Of a stretch of DNA of 64,000 nt, positions 1-9,589 are shown one piece after another. The position numbers were made by a program, and so were the translations under genes. Source of the DNA: Moraxella osloensis (GTDB lineage: Bacteria > Pseudomonadota > Gammaproteobacteria > Pseudomonadales > Moraxellaceae). The notes beneath the pieces are model-generated. The model searched no databases. It saw only the letters and a program-made list of their open reading frames with translations, and was not told the DNA's origin. How positions within the stretch are numbered: position 1 is the stretch's first letter; each line of letters starts with the position of its first letter. The stretch is from assembly GCF_001553955.1 (NCBI RefSeq), contig NZ_CP014234.1, positions 992,001 through 1,056,000 on the forward strand, given 5' to 3'.

Positions 1-773
1 TGCTCACCAATCAAATCTCGAATCGCGCGCAAAGGTAGCGACAAATCCTGATAAATTAGCTCAAAACGGCGATGGGTCGGCGTTTGTTCACGGCGGGCTT
101 GTACCATACGCCAAAGCTGTAGTAGATAATAAATATCTTCTTCAAGTTTGGATTGCGGGATATTTTCGGCAGCGGTACGGGCAATCAATCCGCCTTGTAG
201 ATTGACTTGGTGCACCAGCTCGCCAAGCTGTGTTTTTAACCGTTCTCGCTCATCGCCATCAATCCGCTGAGAGATACCGATATGTTCGCCATATGGCAAG
301 TACACCAAATAACGCGAAGGCAATGACACATCCGTCGTCAGTCGTGCGCCTTTACTGCCTAATTGGTCTTTAATCACTTGCACCAAGATACGCTGTCCTT
401 CATACAAGCGGTTTTCTATCAACTCACTAGGCGGTGGCTGATAGGTGGTTGTGGTCATCGCAAGCGTAGTGGTGTCAGGGTCTAAGGTGTTGTCAATCGC
501 CGGGTTTTGCGGTTTGTGCGGTTCAATGGCTGAGAGCTTAGGACGCAGGGTCTGCATATCATTGACGTGCAAAAACGCGGTGCGTGATTGCCCAATGTCG
601 ATAAACGCCGCCTGCATCCCTGGCAGTACGCGCACCACTGTGCCAAGGTAGATATTGCCCACTGAGCCAAGTTTGCTATGGCGTTCGATAAAGATTTCGT
701 TGAGTATCCCATCTTCGAGCACGGCGACTCGGCTCTCAGATGGACTGATGTTGATGAGTAGTTCTTCGGTCAT
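1..773 (-). CDS. rng: Ribonuclease G (partial, 3' end outside window)
   Basis: Endoribonuclease of the RNase E/G family, which in relatives matures the 16S rRNA 5' end and decays some mRNAs. Read from an ATG at 773 on the minus strand, the frame stays open to base 1, giving about 257 residues of a protein normally near 490. It begins MTEELLINISPSESRVAV and continues with ERHSKLGSVGNIYLG and VLPGMQAAFIDIGQ, the usual N-terminal and S1-type RNA-binding segments of RNase G. The later PYGEHIGISQRI and GGLIARTAAE segments also fit. The catalytic aspartates and zinc-link cysteines would lie beyond the window. A second paralogue, rne, lies at 3442, and the short RNase G-type beginning separates the two. 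The 70 bp to the next gene could hold a promoter but none is clear. Confidence 0.93.
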   Translation of the reverse strand, partial: MTEELLINISPSESRVAVLEDGILNEIFIERHSKLGSVGNIYLGTVVRVLPGMQAAFIDIGQSRTAFLHVNDMQTLRPKLSAIEPHKPQNPAIDNTLDPDTTTLAMTTTTYQPPPSELIENRLYEGQRILVQVIKDQLGSKGARLTTDVSLPSRYLVYLPYGEHIGISQRIDGDERERLKTQLGELVHQVNLQGGLIARTAAENIPQSKLEEDIYYLLQLWRMVQARREQTPTHRRFELIYQDLSLPLRAIRDLIGE

Positions 774-843
774 TATTAACAGCTTTATCAAATTTTTAGT
801 TGCCGTTATTCTACTCGAAGTTAGTTATCTGCACAAAGCTAAA

Positions 844-1491
844 CTAAATGAGCTGTTGTTTTAGTTCATTGATTGTGGTCACAAGCTTGGTTGGCTGTTC
901 TTTTGCCAAAACATCGGCTTTTTCACAGCCGTAACTCACTGCTATGCTGTCCATGCCAATATTATTTGCCATACGGATGTCATGAATACTATCACCGATA
1001 AAAACAGCGTCTTCTATTCTTGTGCCTGTTTCTACCAAGATTTGCTCAAGCATTAAGGGATTTGGCTTACCTGCGGTTTCGTCAGCGGTTTTGGTAGTTA
1101 TGAAAAAGGCTTCAATTCCAGAGTTTGGCAATACACGCTGCAGCCCTTTACGTTTCTTGCCTGTTGCAATGGCTAGTGTTTTACCTTGCGCGTGTAAATC
1201 TTGAATCAATTCTTTAATACCATCAAACAGTTTGTCGTTGTCGCAATGCTTGACATAATACTCAGAGTAAGTGGCTAAAAGTTCATCATATTTATCGCTG
1301 TCGTTGGGAAACAGGATGGGAAACGCATCGACTAACGCAATGCCAATAATGGACTTTGTCGCTTCATCGGTGACGGTTAAGCCGTGCTTTTCGGCGGCAT
1401 AGCGCATGGCATCGACGATTAAGCCAACAGAATCCATCAGTGTGCCGTCCCAGTCAAAAATGATTAGGGATTTGTTTTTCATGTTAATCAT
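844..1491 (-). CDS. HAD-superfamily hydrolase, phosphoglycolate phosphatase-like
   Basis: A 215-residue HAD subfamily IA phosphatase. Motif I is IFDWDGTLMDS near the N-terminus, motif II is LAIATGKKRKG, and motifs III and IV are seen as KPNPLML and FIGDSIHDIRMA. The substrate cannot be told from sequence; Gph-like proteins next to rluC are often called phosphoglycolate phosphatase or simply HAD hydrolase. Its ATG at 1491 overlaps the last 8 bases of rluC (ATG ATT AAC ATG, with a second in-frame ATG at 1482), so it is probably translationally coupled to rluC in one operon. The order rluC-HAD phosphatase is common in gammaproteobacteria. Confidence 0.85.
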   Translation of the reverse strand: MINMKNKSLIIFDWDGTLMDSVGLIVDAMRYAAEKHGLTVTDEATKSIIGIALVDAFPILFPNDSDKYDELLATYSEYYVKHCDNDKLFDGIKELIQDLHAQGKTLAIATGKKRKGLQRVLPNSGIEAFFITTKTADETAGKPNPLMLEQILVETGTRIEDAVFIGDSIHDIRMANNIGMDSIAVSYGCEKADVLAKEQPTKLVTTINELKQQLI

Positions 1492-2596
1492 GTTGATTCT
1501 CTATCAAACTTTGCATATCCTCTGGCAATTCGGCTGTAATTGTTTCATATTCTGGAATAGCAAGCTGATAAGCATGCAAGCACAAGCGGCGCACGCTTTT
1601 ATCGCCTTTAGCCACATTCGGATTGTATTTATCATCACCCAATAGTGGATGCCCGATACTCGCCAAGTGCACACGGATTTGGTGGGTACGACCTGTGAGC
1701 GGTTTGGCTTCAATTAAGCTGACTTTTTGACCATTTAACTCAAATTTTTGCAACACGTTAATTTGGGTTTGGCTTGGCTTACTGTCTTCAGATTTTACGT
1801 CCACTTTGACACGGCGTTCACCGCTTTTGCCTTCTTGCGTGGCAGGCAACGTGTATTTTAGTAGCGGTTTATCAATGATTTGTGTTTCGGTACTTATCCA
1901 ACCTACCACCAAACACAGATAGGTTTTTTGCAAGGTTTTTTCTCGCAAATGCTCTTGTAAAGCTTTAAGGGTTGAGCGTTTTTTGGCAATCATCAGCAAG
2001 CCAGAGGTATCTTTGTCAATGCGGTGTACCAACTCAAGGTATTTTTTACCCGTTGCTTCTCGCATGGCTTCAATCACGCCAAAACTCTCGCCACTGCCGC
2101 CATGCACCGCCATACCCGATGGTTTATTGAGTACCATTAAACTCTCATCTTCATACACAATGCGCTCAAGCAAGCTTTGGGCAAAGTCAGGGCTAATCAC
2201 GGGTTTTTCACGCGTGGCAAGCTTGATGGGTGCAATGCGCACCACGTCATTACGCTGCAGTTTGTCGTGGGGTTTACAGCGTTTGCCATTGACACGGATT
2301 TCGTCGGAACGAATCATGTTATAGACGTGTGAGCGCGGCAGCCCTTTAAGACGACCCAACAAAAAGTTATCAACACGTTGGTCATGCTGCTGGCGCGTGA
2401 CGGTCAGGTAATTGACCTTAGCAAAATCTAAAATATCGTCATCTGCAGACTGCGGTTGTTTGCTAGGCGGTTGTTTGCTGGGCGTTTTTTTGCTGGGCGT
2501 GCGTTTCGCGGTTTGATGAGCCGATTGCCGCGATGGGGTGTCGCGTTTTTTGCTAGGATGGGCGGGACGTTTGGGAGACTGCGAGTGCTCTGTCAT
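1484..2596 (-). CDS. rluC: 23S rRNA pseudouridine synthase RluC
   Basis: Isomerises uridines 955, 2504 and 2580 of 23S rRNA in E. coli. The 370-residue protein has an N-terminal S4 RNA-binding domain (about residues 65-125, RVDNFLLGRLKGLPRSHVYN) and a catalytic RluA-type domain with HRIDKDTSGLL, whose aspartate is the nucleophile. TGRTHQIRVHLA and GDDKYN follow. An extra basic, Ser/Pro/Lys-rich N-terminal tail of about 50 residues contains repeats of PSKK/PSKQ and is probably disordered. It is longer than E. coli RluC (about 319) because of this tail. It leads an operon with the HAD phosphatase. A second family member, rluA, lies at 53806; the S4 domain assigns this one to the RluC type. Confidence 0.93.
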   Translation of the reverse strand: MTEHSQSPKRPAHPSKKRDTPSRQSAHQTAKRTPSKKTPSKQPPSKQPQSADDDILDFAKVNYLTVTRQQHDQRVDNFLLGRLKGLPRSHVYNMIRSDEIRVNGKRCKPHDKLQRNDVVRIAPIKLATREKPVISPDFAQSLLERIVYEDESLMVLNKPSGMAVHGGSGESFGVIEAMREATGKKYLELVHRIDKDTSGLLMIAKKRSTLKALQEHLREKTLQKTYLCLVVGWISTETQIIDKPLLKYTLPATQEGKSGERRVKVDVKSEDSKPSQTQINVLQKFELNGQKVSLIEAKPLTGRTHQIRVHLASIGHPLLGDDKYNPNVAKGDKSVRRLCLHAYQLAIPEYETITAELPEDMQSLIENQHD

Positions 2597-3441
2597 ATTT
2601 TGATAGCCGTTTACATAAAAATTTGCTATAGTTTAGCAGTTTAGTGCCTGTGCCGCTATGAATTCGCGCCATCAATTCGACTTAAACCCTGTTAAGCTTC
2701 ATTACAACGTAGTGTAAGCGGGATAATTAAACTGTCGCTTTTGGTGGTACCCATACAGCCGAGATTTATTCATGGCGGTATGACTTACGATAGGGCGCAC
2801 TAGACTGCCAATATTTATAGATTTTAAGACTGATTTTAATCAATATCAGCACACGACATACGAGTAACGAAGATAATTGTCATTTGAAAACATGTTCAAA
2901 TAGTTTGTAAAGATTAGTGATATATAGAGATAACAGATAAATGGTGGGTTTTGTGCCTTACAACCACAAAACTGCTGATAACGATTAGCGTATTATGCGC
3001 CTAGGTAAATGAACTCAGTAGTTGCGATTTTGAGATAAAGGTTTACGGTTTTGGACGATTTATTATTTTAAATTGCCCACGCCTTTGTAAAACCTAACTT
3101 ATCAGGCTTGCCATTTAAAGCGAAACCTAACGCTAACACTTTTTGACCAATAGGGAAAAAGGGTTTATTCATTTGTCCTAAAACAGACATTGTTTTGGGC
3201 AACAACCCCAATCCAGCATGATGGCTGTATTTACCTAACAGGCTTACAACCTCGCTATGGCAATAATCCAACTTAATCATGCAATTTTTGGTGAACAACA
3301 AACCTTGTTATTAAGCCACTTACGCTTGCTATCAGCGAGTCTAGTCAACACTGTTTGACGTTGTTTCATCTAATATTTGATAGTAATGTTTGATAGCAAC
3401 ATATCTACGCTCGTATGTTTTGTGTGTTTAGGAGAAAACAC
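2597..3441. other. Long divergent intergenic region upstream of rluC and rne
   Basis: About 845 bp between the divergent rluC and rne genes. RNase E genes in many proteobacteria have a long 5' untranslated leader through which the enzyme autoregulates, so part of this may be leader. I could not recognise a conserved hairpin or promoter with confidence. One minus-strand 77-codon frame (3068-3301) lies inside it and is listed separately. Confidence 0.5.
3068..3301 (-). CDS. Doubtful small ORF, unknown
   Basis: A 77-codon frame starting MLFTKNCMIKLDYCH. I recognise no family. It has no clear ribosome binding site, signal peptide or membrane segment, and it sits antisense to the probable rne leader. 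It may be a decayed gene end (the segment around FFPIGQKVLALGFALNGKP reads like ordinary protein) or chance. Confidence 0.15.
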   Translation of the reverse strand: MLFTKNCMIKLDYCHSEVVSLLGKYSHHAGLGLLPKTMSVLGQMNKPFFPIGQKVLALGFALNGKPDKLGFTKAWAI

Positions 3442-6400
3442 ATGAAACGCATCCTCATCAATGCTACCCACGCCGAAGAAATCCGTGTTGCCCTGTGCAA
3501 TGGCAATCACTTGTATGATTTCGATTTAGAAAACCGTACCCGCGAGCAAAAAAAAGCCAATATTTATAAAGGTCATGTGACCCGTGTCGAGCCATCGCTT
3601 GAAGCGGTATTTGTGGAATACGGTTCGCAACGTCAAGGTTTTTTACCGATTCGTGAAATCGCCCCAGAGTATCTAGCAGGCGACCCTCGCTCTACCAATA
3701 ACATCAAACAACTGATTAAAGAAGGCGATGAGCTCATCGTGCAAGTGGAAAAAGAAGAACGCGGTAATAAAGGCGCGGCGTTATCTACTTTTATTTCATT
3801 GGCGGGTCGTTATTTGGTATTGATGCCCAACAACGCGCGTGGCGGCGGTATCTCTCGCCAAATCTCTGGCAAGCTGCGCGATGAGATGAAGCAAGCGCTA
3901 AGTGAGCTAAGACTACCTAAAGGCATGAGCGTTATCATCCGTACCGCAGGGATTGGTAAAACCACGGATGAATTGCAACATGACCTTGACCATTTATTAA
4001 ACATTTGGAAAGGCATCCAACAACAAAGCCAAAAATTCCCCTCACCTCGCCTGTTGCACCAAGAAGCGGGCGTAGTCACCCGTGCCTTACGCGACTACCT
4101 GCGTGATGATATCACAGAAATTTGGATCGACAATGAATACGCTTATAATGAAGCGGCGAATTTTATTGAAGCGGTGATGCCGCAGCAAGCGAATAAACTG
4201 CGCAAATACACGGACTATGAGCCGATGTTTGCCCGTTTTGGGATTGAAAAACAAATCGAAACCGCCTACCAGCGTGAAGTACGTTTGCCAAGCGGCGGTT
4301 CGATTGTGATTGACCAAACTGAAGCCCTGGTATCAATCGATATCAACTCATCAAAAGCTACCAAAGGCGCGGATGTCTCAGAAACGGCGTTTAATACCAA
4401 TTTGGAAGCGGCAGATGAAATCGCCCGCCAGTTACGCCTGCGTGATATGGGTGGTTTGATTGTTATTGACTTTATTGACATGGCAACCGATGACCACCAA
4501 AAACAAGTGGAAAATCGTCTCAAAGAAGCCACCAAAAACGACCGCGCGCGTATCCAATTCGCCGAAATTTCACGTTTTGGACTACTGGAAATGAGTCGTC
4601 AACGCCTGCGTCCGTCACTTGAAGAAGCGACAGGTTACCTCTGCCCGCGTTGTCACGGTACCGGTATGATTCGTGACTTGCGTTCACTTGCTTTATCAAT
4701 CATGCGTCAAATCGAGCAACGGGCGTTACAAGAGCGTCATGGCGAAATACAAGCTGAAGTGCCAACCGATATCGCGGCATTTTTACTCAACGAAAAACGT
4801 GAGACGCTGGTGTATCTTGAGCAAGAAAGTGGCACGCGCATTACTATCTTGCCGCATGCCCATCTTGAATCCCCCGAGTTTAATATCACTTATAACAGTG
4901 ATGGGTTTGCGCCATCGAGCTATGAGCGTGTCGCCGAAAGCCAACAACAAGAATATAAAGACCGTGGCTACGATACTAGCAATTGGCACACCGATGACAA
5001 TGAAATCAGCCGTGTAGCCCCGACAGGTAATCATAATGCCTGGAGCAGTGCTAGCAACGCCGTCAATAACACGCCTAACCCTGCAACGCCATCCAACAAA
5101 CCTCAGCAAACTGCCAACAATACGACTGCCGCCAAAGCTGCCGCGCCAAAGCCCGTGCAGCCGGCTGCCACTGTCCCTGCGACTTCAGCAGTCGCTTGGC
5201 TATCGAACTTGTTTGCCCCTACCCAGCAAGCCCAAGTCACCCCACACTTTAGCGGTCAAGATGCCGCTTCGGCGATTGAAAGTCTCGTCAATACCGGCGC
5301 GCAAAGCTTGGGGGTGCAAGGTCAAATCAATCACGCGGCACTGACGGCAAGCATCCCTGCGGTGACAGCTGACACCGGTGAAACTAGTGCCAATCCTTAT
5401 CAAGAAGCGTCTCAACAACCTTCAGCCACGGCTGAATCAAGCGATAAAGATGCCGAGCGCCGTAAACGTGGTAACCGCAAACCAAAGGCTAAAAAACCAA
5501 ACCGTTATCAATCTGAAACGAGTGAGGCGGAAGTTTCATCACAGGACACTGACAGCAATAAAGACCAGTCAAACGATACCTCAAAAACGGCCAAAACTAG
5601 TGAGCTGCCAAAACGCGAGCCGAATAGTCGCCGTGACAGCCGCGGCATCAAAGAACGTCGTGCTACACTAGCGAATGAGGATAGTAGCGCAGCAGTCATT
5701 GATGTGACAGCGACTGATACCGCTGTTGCCGCTGTCGATGGTAGAAAAAACAACCAATCCAGAGCAGAAAAACCGAAAGGCACCAGACAACGCGACCCCA
5801 ACAGTGTGCAAGTTCAAGTATTTAAAACTGAACAACAGCAACCTATGGCTGCGGTTGAAACAACGCACCTCTCCCTAGATGCCAGCAAAGGGGAAATTGC
5901 AAAGCCTGAGGTGCAGCCAATAGCCTCGGCTACGACACCCGAGCCCACAACACCCGAACAGGTAATTGAGACGCCAGTTAACGCTAGCAGCGTTATAGTG
6001 TCAAATGACGAGGTAGCAGAGCTTACTAAAGCATCTACACCATCTGCGCCATCAGCTGAACCTGCCACTGCAGAGCTAGCAGTGACACCGAGCCAAGGTC
6101 GTGCCAAAAATGACCCACGCGAAGTGTACAAGGCTTATCAAGCGCAATTTAGCCCAGTTGCCTCTGTAGAGACCCCTTCAGTGACAAAAATTTCAGGTAC
6201 GGTGAGTCAGTTTATTAACCAGTACTTAGATAATGCTGCTGAAAAAATGGCAACTGACAGCGTGGTTAGCTGCTTTATCCAAGCCATCGACGCTTTTAAT
6301 CATCAAGCTGCTACCACCACTACCCCAGCAAAAGATAATGTCGTAGTGGCTGAACAACAGCGTTTTGGGCAGTATTTTAGAAATTATGGTTATGCCAGTT

Positions 6401-7245
6401 TATCCGCGCAAAACTTGGATGATTATCATACGGCCATTTTGCCCGCCAGTCAGTTCCAATGCCAAGCAGGCAAAACTGACGCTGCGCTGCCAATAGTGAC
6501 TAAACGCGCCATCAATGATCCACGCGGCGCCATAATTGATACCGCTGTCGCTCAAGCGCCGACTGACTCAAACCCGTCAGTTGCTGAGCCTACCCCCAAT
6601 CAAACTGACAGTGTCACCGGTCAAGTAGAAGCAGCCTCAACTCAATCAGCCTCACCCAGCCAAAACCACCTGTCATATCAAGCAGGTAGCGTAGGCGCAT
6701 GGATTGTGGCGCGCTTGGGCGATAAAGGTCATGCGTTGATTGAGCAAGGTAAATTGGTCGAAGCTTACTTACAAGCGCACAATGCGCCAGTCGCTAACCA
6801 ACCAACCGAGCCAGTCTATGCGACAATAATAGCGGATGATGCTATAGTGAATCAGGGCGTTGACTCAGTGCCAACAGCTGATGAACCAGCAATAGCCTTT
6901 AATACTGACAGCGAAGGTGTTGAAGCAATGGACATAGAAGATAGCGCAGAAGCAGCGGCGCAAAAACGTAAAACCACACCCGTAAGTTATAAGAATATGA
7001 TTGAAAGTGTGGCAGAACAAATGAAACCGGCAACCGTTGGTATGCTGACCTTGGCAACCCCAAAAGCACCGAAAACCCGTACGCGTAAAGCTAAGGCGAG
7101 CGAAAAACCAGCAGCCAAACCCAAAACGCGTACCAGTAAAAAGGTGGAAAATGCCGTTGTTGTCACTAAAAAATCGACGACCACCGCACAAACTGACGTA
7201 GCGCCCTCTCACGATGAGTCGGTAACGCCGCAGCACAATCAGTAA
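3442..7245 (+). CDS. rne: Ribonuclease E
   Basis: Essential endoribonuclease and scaffold of the RNA degradosome; cleaves AU-rich single-stranded RNA in mRNA decay and in rRNA and tRNA maturation. The start is the ATG at 3442 (MKRILINATHAEEIRVA), with AGGAG at 3430-3434; an in-frame upstream ATG at 3415 is less likely. Domains: S1 (about residues 35-125, YKGHVTRVEPSLEAVFVEYG), 5' sensor/RNase H-like region, and a DNase I-like catalytic part with VSIDINSSKA and GGLIVIDFIDM carrying the magnesium aspartates. The zinc-link CPRCHGTG has Cys near 401 and 404. After about residue 520 comes a roughly 750-residue low-complexity tail rich in Ala, Thr, Pro and Gln, with basic patches (ERRKRGNRKPKAKK and the C-terminal RTRKAKASEKPAAKPK). 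The 1267-residue total exceeds E. coli's 1061. A strong terminator follows. Confidence 0.97.
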   Translation: MKRILINATHAEEIRVALCNGNHLYDFDLENRTREQKKANIYKGHVTRVEPSLEAVFVEYGSQRQGFLPIREIAPEYLAGDPRSTNNIKQLIKEGDELIVQVEKEERGNKGAALSTFISLAGRYLVLMPNNARGGGISRQISGKLRDEMKQALSELRLPKGMSVIIRTAGIGKTTDELQHDLDHLLNIWKGIQQQSQKFPSPRLLHQEAGVVTRALRDYLRDDITEIWIDNEYAYNEAANFIEAVMPQQANKLRKYTDYEPMFARFGIEKQIETAYQREVRLPSGGSIVIDQTEALVSIDINSSKATKGADVSETAFNTNLEAADEIARQLRLRDMGGLIVIDFIDMATDDHQKQVENRLKEATKNDRARIQFAEISRFGLLEMSRQRLRPSLEEATGYLCPRCHGTGMIRDLRSLALSIMRQIEQRALQERHGEIQAEVPTDIAAFLLNEKRETLVYLEQESGTRITILPHAHLESPEFNITYNSDGFAPSSYERVAESQQQEYKDRGYDTSNWHTDDNEISRVAPTGNHNAWSSASNAVNNTPNPATPSNKPQQTANNTTAAKAAAPKPVQPAATVPATSAVAWLSNLFAPTQQAQVTPHFSGQDAASAIESLVNTGAQSLGVQGQINHAALTASIPAVTADTGETSANPYQEASQQPSATAESSDKDAERRKRGNRKPKAKKPNRYQSETSEAEVSSQDTDSNKDQSNDTSKTAKTSELPKREPNSRRDSRGIKERRATLANEDSSAAVIDVTATDTAVAAVDGRKNNQSRAEKPKGTRQRDPNSVQVQVFKTEQQQPMAAVETTHLSLDASKGEIAKPEVQPIASATTPEPTTPEQVIETPVNASSVIVSNDEVAELTKASTPSAPSAEPATAELAVTPSQGRAKNDPREVYKAYQAQFSPVASVETPSVTKISGTVSQFINQYLDNAAEKMATDSVVSCFIQAIDAFNHQAATTTTPAKDNVVVAEQQRFGQYFRNYGYASLSAQNLDDYHTAILPASQFQCQAGKTDAALPIVTKRAINDPRGAIIDTAVAQAPTDSNPSVAEPTPNQTDSVTGQVEAASTQSASPSQNHLSYQAGSVGAWIVARLGDKGHALIEQGKLVEAYLQAHNAPVANQPTEPVYATIIADDAIVNQGVDSVPTADEPAIAFNTDSEGVEAMDIEDSAEAAAQKRKTTPVSYKNMIESVAEQMKPATVGMLTLATPKAPKTRTRKAKASEKPAAKPKTRTSKKVENAVVVTKKSTTTAQTDVAPSHDESVTPQHNQ

Positions 7246-7276
7246 ATCAATCGTGTTTGCGTATATGTATAACAGT

Positions 7277-7310
7277 AAAAAAAGCAGTTCAACATGAACT
7301 GCTTTTTTAT
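7277..7310 (+). terminator. Rho-independent terminator after rne
   Basis: Stem GCAGTTCA (7284-7291), loop ACA, TGAACTGC (7295-7302), followed by six T. A run of A before the stem makes it usable on both strands. The IS630 element begins only a few bases beyond it. Confidence 0.9.
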
Positions 7311-7328
7311 TTTATAGTTAAAACCGAA

Positions 7329-7847
7329 TTATACCAAGCAACTTTCAACACAATCCTTAAGCGTATCAAACTTGCTTAGCGTTAAACGAACCTTTTGCTT
7401 GATGACTGCCCACAACTGCTCAATTGGATTGAGTTCAGGTGAATAAGGCGGTAAGTACGTCAGTTCAATATTATAAAGTTCCGCAATTTGCTTTAAATCG
7501 CCACCATGATGAAATCTGGCATTATCCAACACCAATACACGTTTTGGATAATTTCCCTTATCATCTTTTGGCAAAGATTGCCCCAACGTGTGTAGCCAAT
7601 TTTCAACCGTCACTCGTTTACAACCACCTTCAAAGGTAACAGGTGCGATGAGTTTAAAGTCATTTAATCGCATCGCCCCTATTAAGTTTAAGCGTTTGCC
7701 TTTATTGGCATCGATTTTGGCATAACAAGGCTTGCCAATAGGCGACCAACTGCGGGTGTAATATTGCCTTTGATAAAATCCTGTTTCATCCATAAACAGT
7801 ATGTTGTCAGCCGTGATACTTAAGGTTAAAAGCAGTAAACCTAGCAT
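7329..7847 (-). CDS. IS630 transposase OrfB (DDE catalytic part)
   Basis: A 172-codon frame holding the DDE domain. ILFMDETGFYQ carries the first aspartate, VLVLDNARFHHG the second, and YLPPYSPELNPIEQLWAVIK the glutamate, a diagnostic IS630 ending. The open frame extends upstream of its first ATG to the A7 slip site. The natural product is therefore probably an OrfA-OrfB fusion of about 320 residues rather than a separately started protein. No internal stop is seen, so the element may be active. Confidence 0.88.
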   Translation of the reverse strand: MLGLLLLTLSITADNILFMDETGFYQRQYYTRSWSPIGKPCYAKIDANKGKRLNLIGAMRLNDFKLIAPVTFEGGCKRVTVENWLHTLGQSLPKDDKGNYPKRVLVLDNARFHHGGDLKQIAELYNIELTYLPPYSPELNPIEQLWAVIKQKVRLTLSKFDTLKDCVESCLV

Positions 7848-7867
7848 CAGTGTAAACCCAATTTGCT

Positions 7868-8248
7868 TTATGGGGTCGGCTTGCTTAAACAGCGGGGTCT
7901 TTTTTTAAAACTCCATTTGATTCGACGTAAGGTTTGTAAAAAGGCGTTATAGGAAATACCAACATCGGGATGGTCTTTTAAGTATTGTTCTCTAAGCTGT
8001 TTTGCGGTGTCAAATTCTTGTGATTTAACATAGTCCTCAAAGGCGACTAGGTCAGTGATAATGTGTTTTACGCCAACAGGTGCAAAGGGTTTTGGCTTGG
8101 TATTCCCTTGTTCTTGATAGAGCTTTATCCAGTCATCAAGGGTGTTGCGGTTGATTTCAAACAACCTAGCTGTTTTGCTTTTGTTGCCTGTCTTTTGCCA
8201 GTGGTTGACGGCTCTGTCTCGTAAGTCTTGGTTGTATATTTTGGGCAT
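7868..8248 (-). CDS. IS630 transposase OrfA (helix-turn-helix part)
   Basis: A 126-residue N-terminal half of an IS630-type transposase. It starts MPKIYNQDLRDRAVNHW and contains the helix-turn-helix segment TARLFEINRNTLDDWIKLY. A second DNA-binding segment (YNAFLQTLRRIKWSFKK) follows, and the frame then ends in TAA. Seven consecutive A on the coding strand (T run at 7900-7906) lie shortly before the stop. A -1 slip there continues the reading as TPLFKQADPIKQ into the catalytic frame, as in IS630 relatives where OrfA and OrfB are fused by frameshifting. Confidence 0.85.
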   Translation of the reverse strand: MPKIYNQDLRDRAVNHWQKTGNKSKTARLFEINRNTLDDWIKLYQEQGNTKPKPFAPVGVKHIITDLVAFEDYVKSQEFDTAKQLREQYLKDHPDVGISYNAFLQTLRRIKWSFKKRPRCLSKPTP

Positions 8249-8331
8249 GGTGGTATTGGTTTAAAATGCTTATTATATTACAGTTTTAACTATAGCTACA
8301 AATTTTGGATACAATGAATGGGCGGGCTTGT

Positions 8332-9249
8332 TTAATGGGCAGGTTTATTACGAATTTTTGAGATGACTGTCATGATCGCAACTACCACTAAACCTGCTAG
8401 CAAACCAACCAGTGCATTTAACAGGTTAGTGGTTAAGCCTGAAAACGCCCCTGACAAGTCACCTAAATGCTCAATCCCATGATGTAACGCACCAAAGCCA
8501 TGCGCCAAAATACCACCACCGACCAAGAACATCGCCAAAGTACCGGCGATTGATAGCACTTTCATCAAAATAGGCGCAAAGGCTAATAAGGCTTTACCTA
8601 TATTTTGTGCCGCTGATGACGACTTTTGTTGTAAGTGCAACCCCAAATCATCTATCTTGACAATCATGGCAACAAAGCCATACACACCCACTGTCATGAT
8701 GAGTGAAATTACTACCAGTGTTACTGCCTTATCCAGTAAAGGCACCGTTGCCGCAATGGTACCGAGGGAAATCACAATGATTTCAGCCGATAAAATAAAG
8801 TCCGTCCGCACTGCCCCTTTAATTTTTTCTTTTTCATGCGCCACCAAATCCACACTTTCATCGGCATTGGCTGCTACCCGCTCGGCTTGCTCGGGGTCAT
8901 TACTGCCAGAATGTGGCCAAAATTTGTGCACCACTTTTTCTGCCCCTTCATAACACAGATATAAACCACCAATCATCAATAACCCGGTCACCAAGGCTTG
9001 CGAAATCGCACTGATAATCAAAGCCAGTGGCACCAAAATCGCTTTATTGACTAAAGAGCCTTTGGCGACACTCCACACCACAGGCAACTCGCGATCGGCT
9101 TTTACCCCTGATACTTGATTGGCGTTGAGTGCCAAATCATCGCCCAACACGCCCGCCGTTTTTTTGGCAGCGACTTTTGTCATCACCGATACATCATCTA
9201 GGATGACACTAATATCATCGAGTAAGGTTAACAAACTAGCAATTGCCAT
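8332..9249 (-). CDS. DUF808 (YedI-type) inner-membrane protein
   Basis: A 305-residue integral membrane protein of the DUF808/YedI family, whose function is not established. It begins [23 protein letters not shown] and continues with the family signature [15 protein letters not shown]. Several long hydrophobic segments (about residues 75-100, 150-170, 175-195, 225-250, 265-295) alternate with a charged cytoplasmic loop near [14 protein letters not shown]. Length matches the family. It is a single gene whose upstream region contains no other reading frame. Confidence 0.88.
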   Translation of the reverse strand: MAIASLLTLLDDISVILDDVSVMTKVAAKKTAGVLGDDLALNANQVSGVKADRELPVVWSVAKGSLVNKAILVPLALIISAISQALVTGLLMIGGLYLCYEGAEKVVHKFWPHSGSNDPEQAERVAANADESVDLVAHEKEKIKGAVRTDFILSAEIIVISLGTIAATVPLLDKAVTLVVISLIMTVGVYGFVAMIVKIDDLGLHLQQKSSSAAQNIGKALLAFAPILMKVLSIAGTLAMFLVGGGILAHGFGALHHGIEHLGDLSGAFSGLTTNLLNALVGLLAGLVVVAIMTVISKIRNKPAH

Positions 9250-9488
9250 GATAAATTCCTAAAAAATAGTAAAAGATGAAAAAATAATAATAGTTATAAC
9301 TAGCTGACGATTTATTAGTTTACAAATTTGTCATTCAAACACAATGTTTAAATTGTATTGCAACTTATCAAAAGTTATTTGCTTAAACGCTGAATTTTTT
9401 TAAAAAACCTAGTTAAGCAAACTTTGTTAAACAACCTTTTAATCCATTAATAGAACTTGGCTTTGAGCCGGTTGCTTTTAGCGCACCA

Positions 9489-9542
9489 AAAGATTGAAAC
9501 AAGCGGAAAGATTGAGACGAGCAGAAAGATTGGAACGGGCAA
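9489..9542. repeat. Three imperfect 18-bp tandem repeats
   Basis: Three adjoining units of the pattern AAAGATTGRRACRRGCRR at 9489-9506, 9507-9524 and 9525-9542, with a few substitutions between copies. They lie in the DUF808-dsbC intergenic space. No function is known. Confidence 0.8.
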
Positions 9543-9589
9543 AAATGTGAGCCCCGACCTAGTAGACCTGATAGATTATTAACAATAAG

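Larger units (their letters stand above)
7315..8292 (-). mobile_element. IS630-family insertion sequence
   Basis: A 978-bp element with imperfect terminal inverted repeats: the left end reads TAGTTAAAACCG and the right end, on the other strand, TAGTTAAAACTG. It is flanked by TA on both sides (7313-7314 and 8293-8294), the TA target duplication typical of IS630/mariner elements. It carries one transposase gene split over two frames on the minus strand. It sits between the rne terminator and the DUF808 gene and breaks no gene. Confidence 0.88.
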
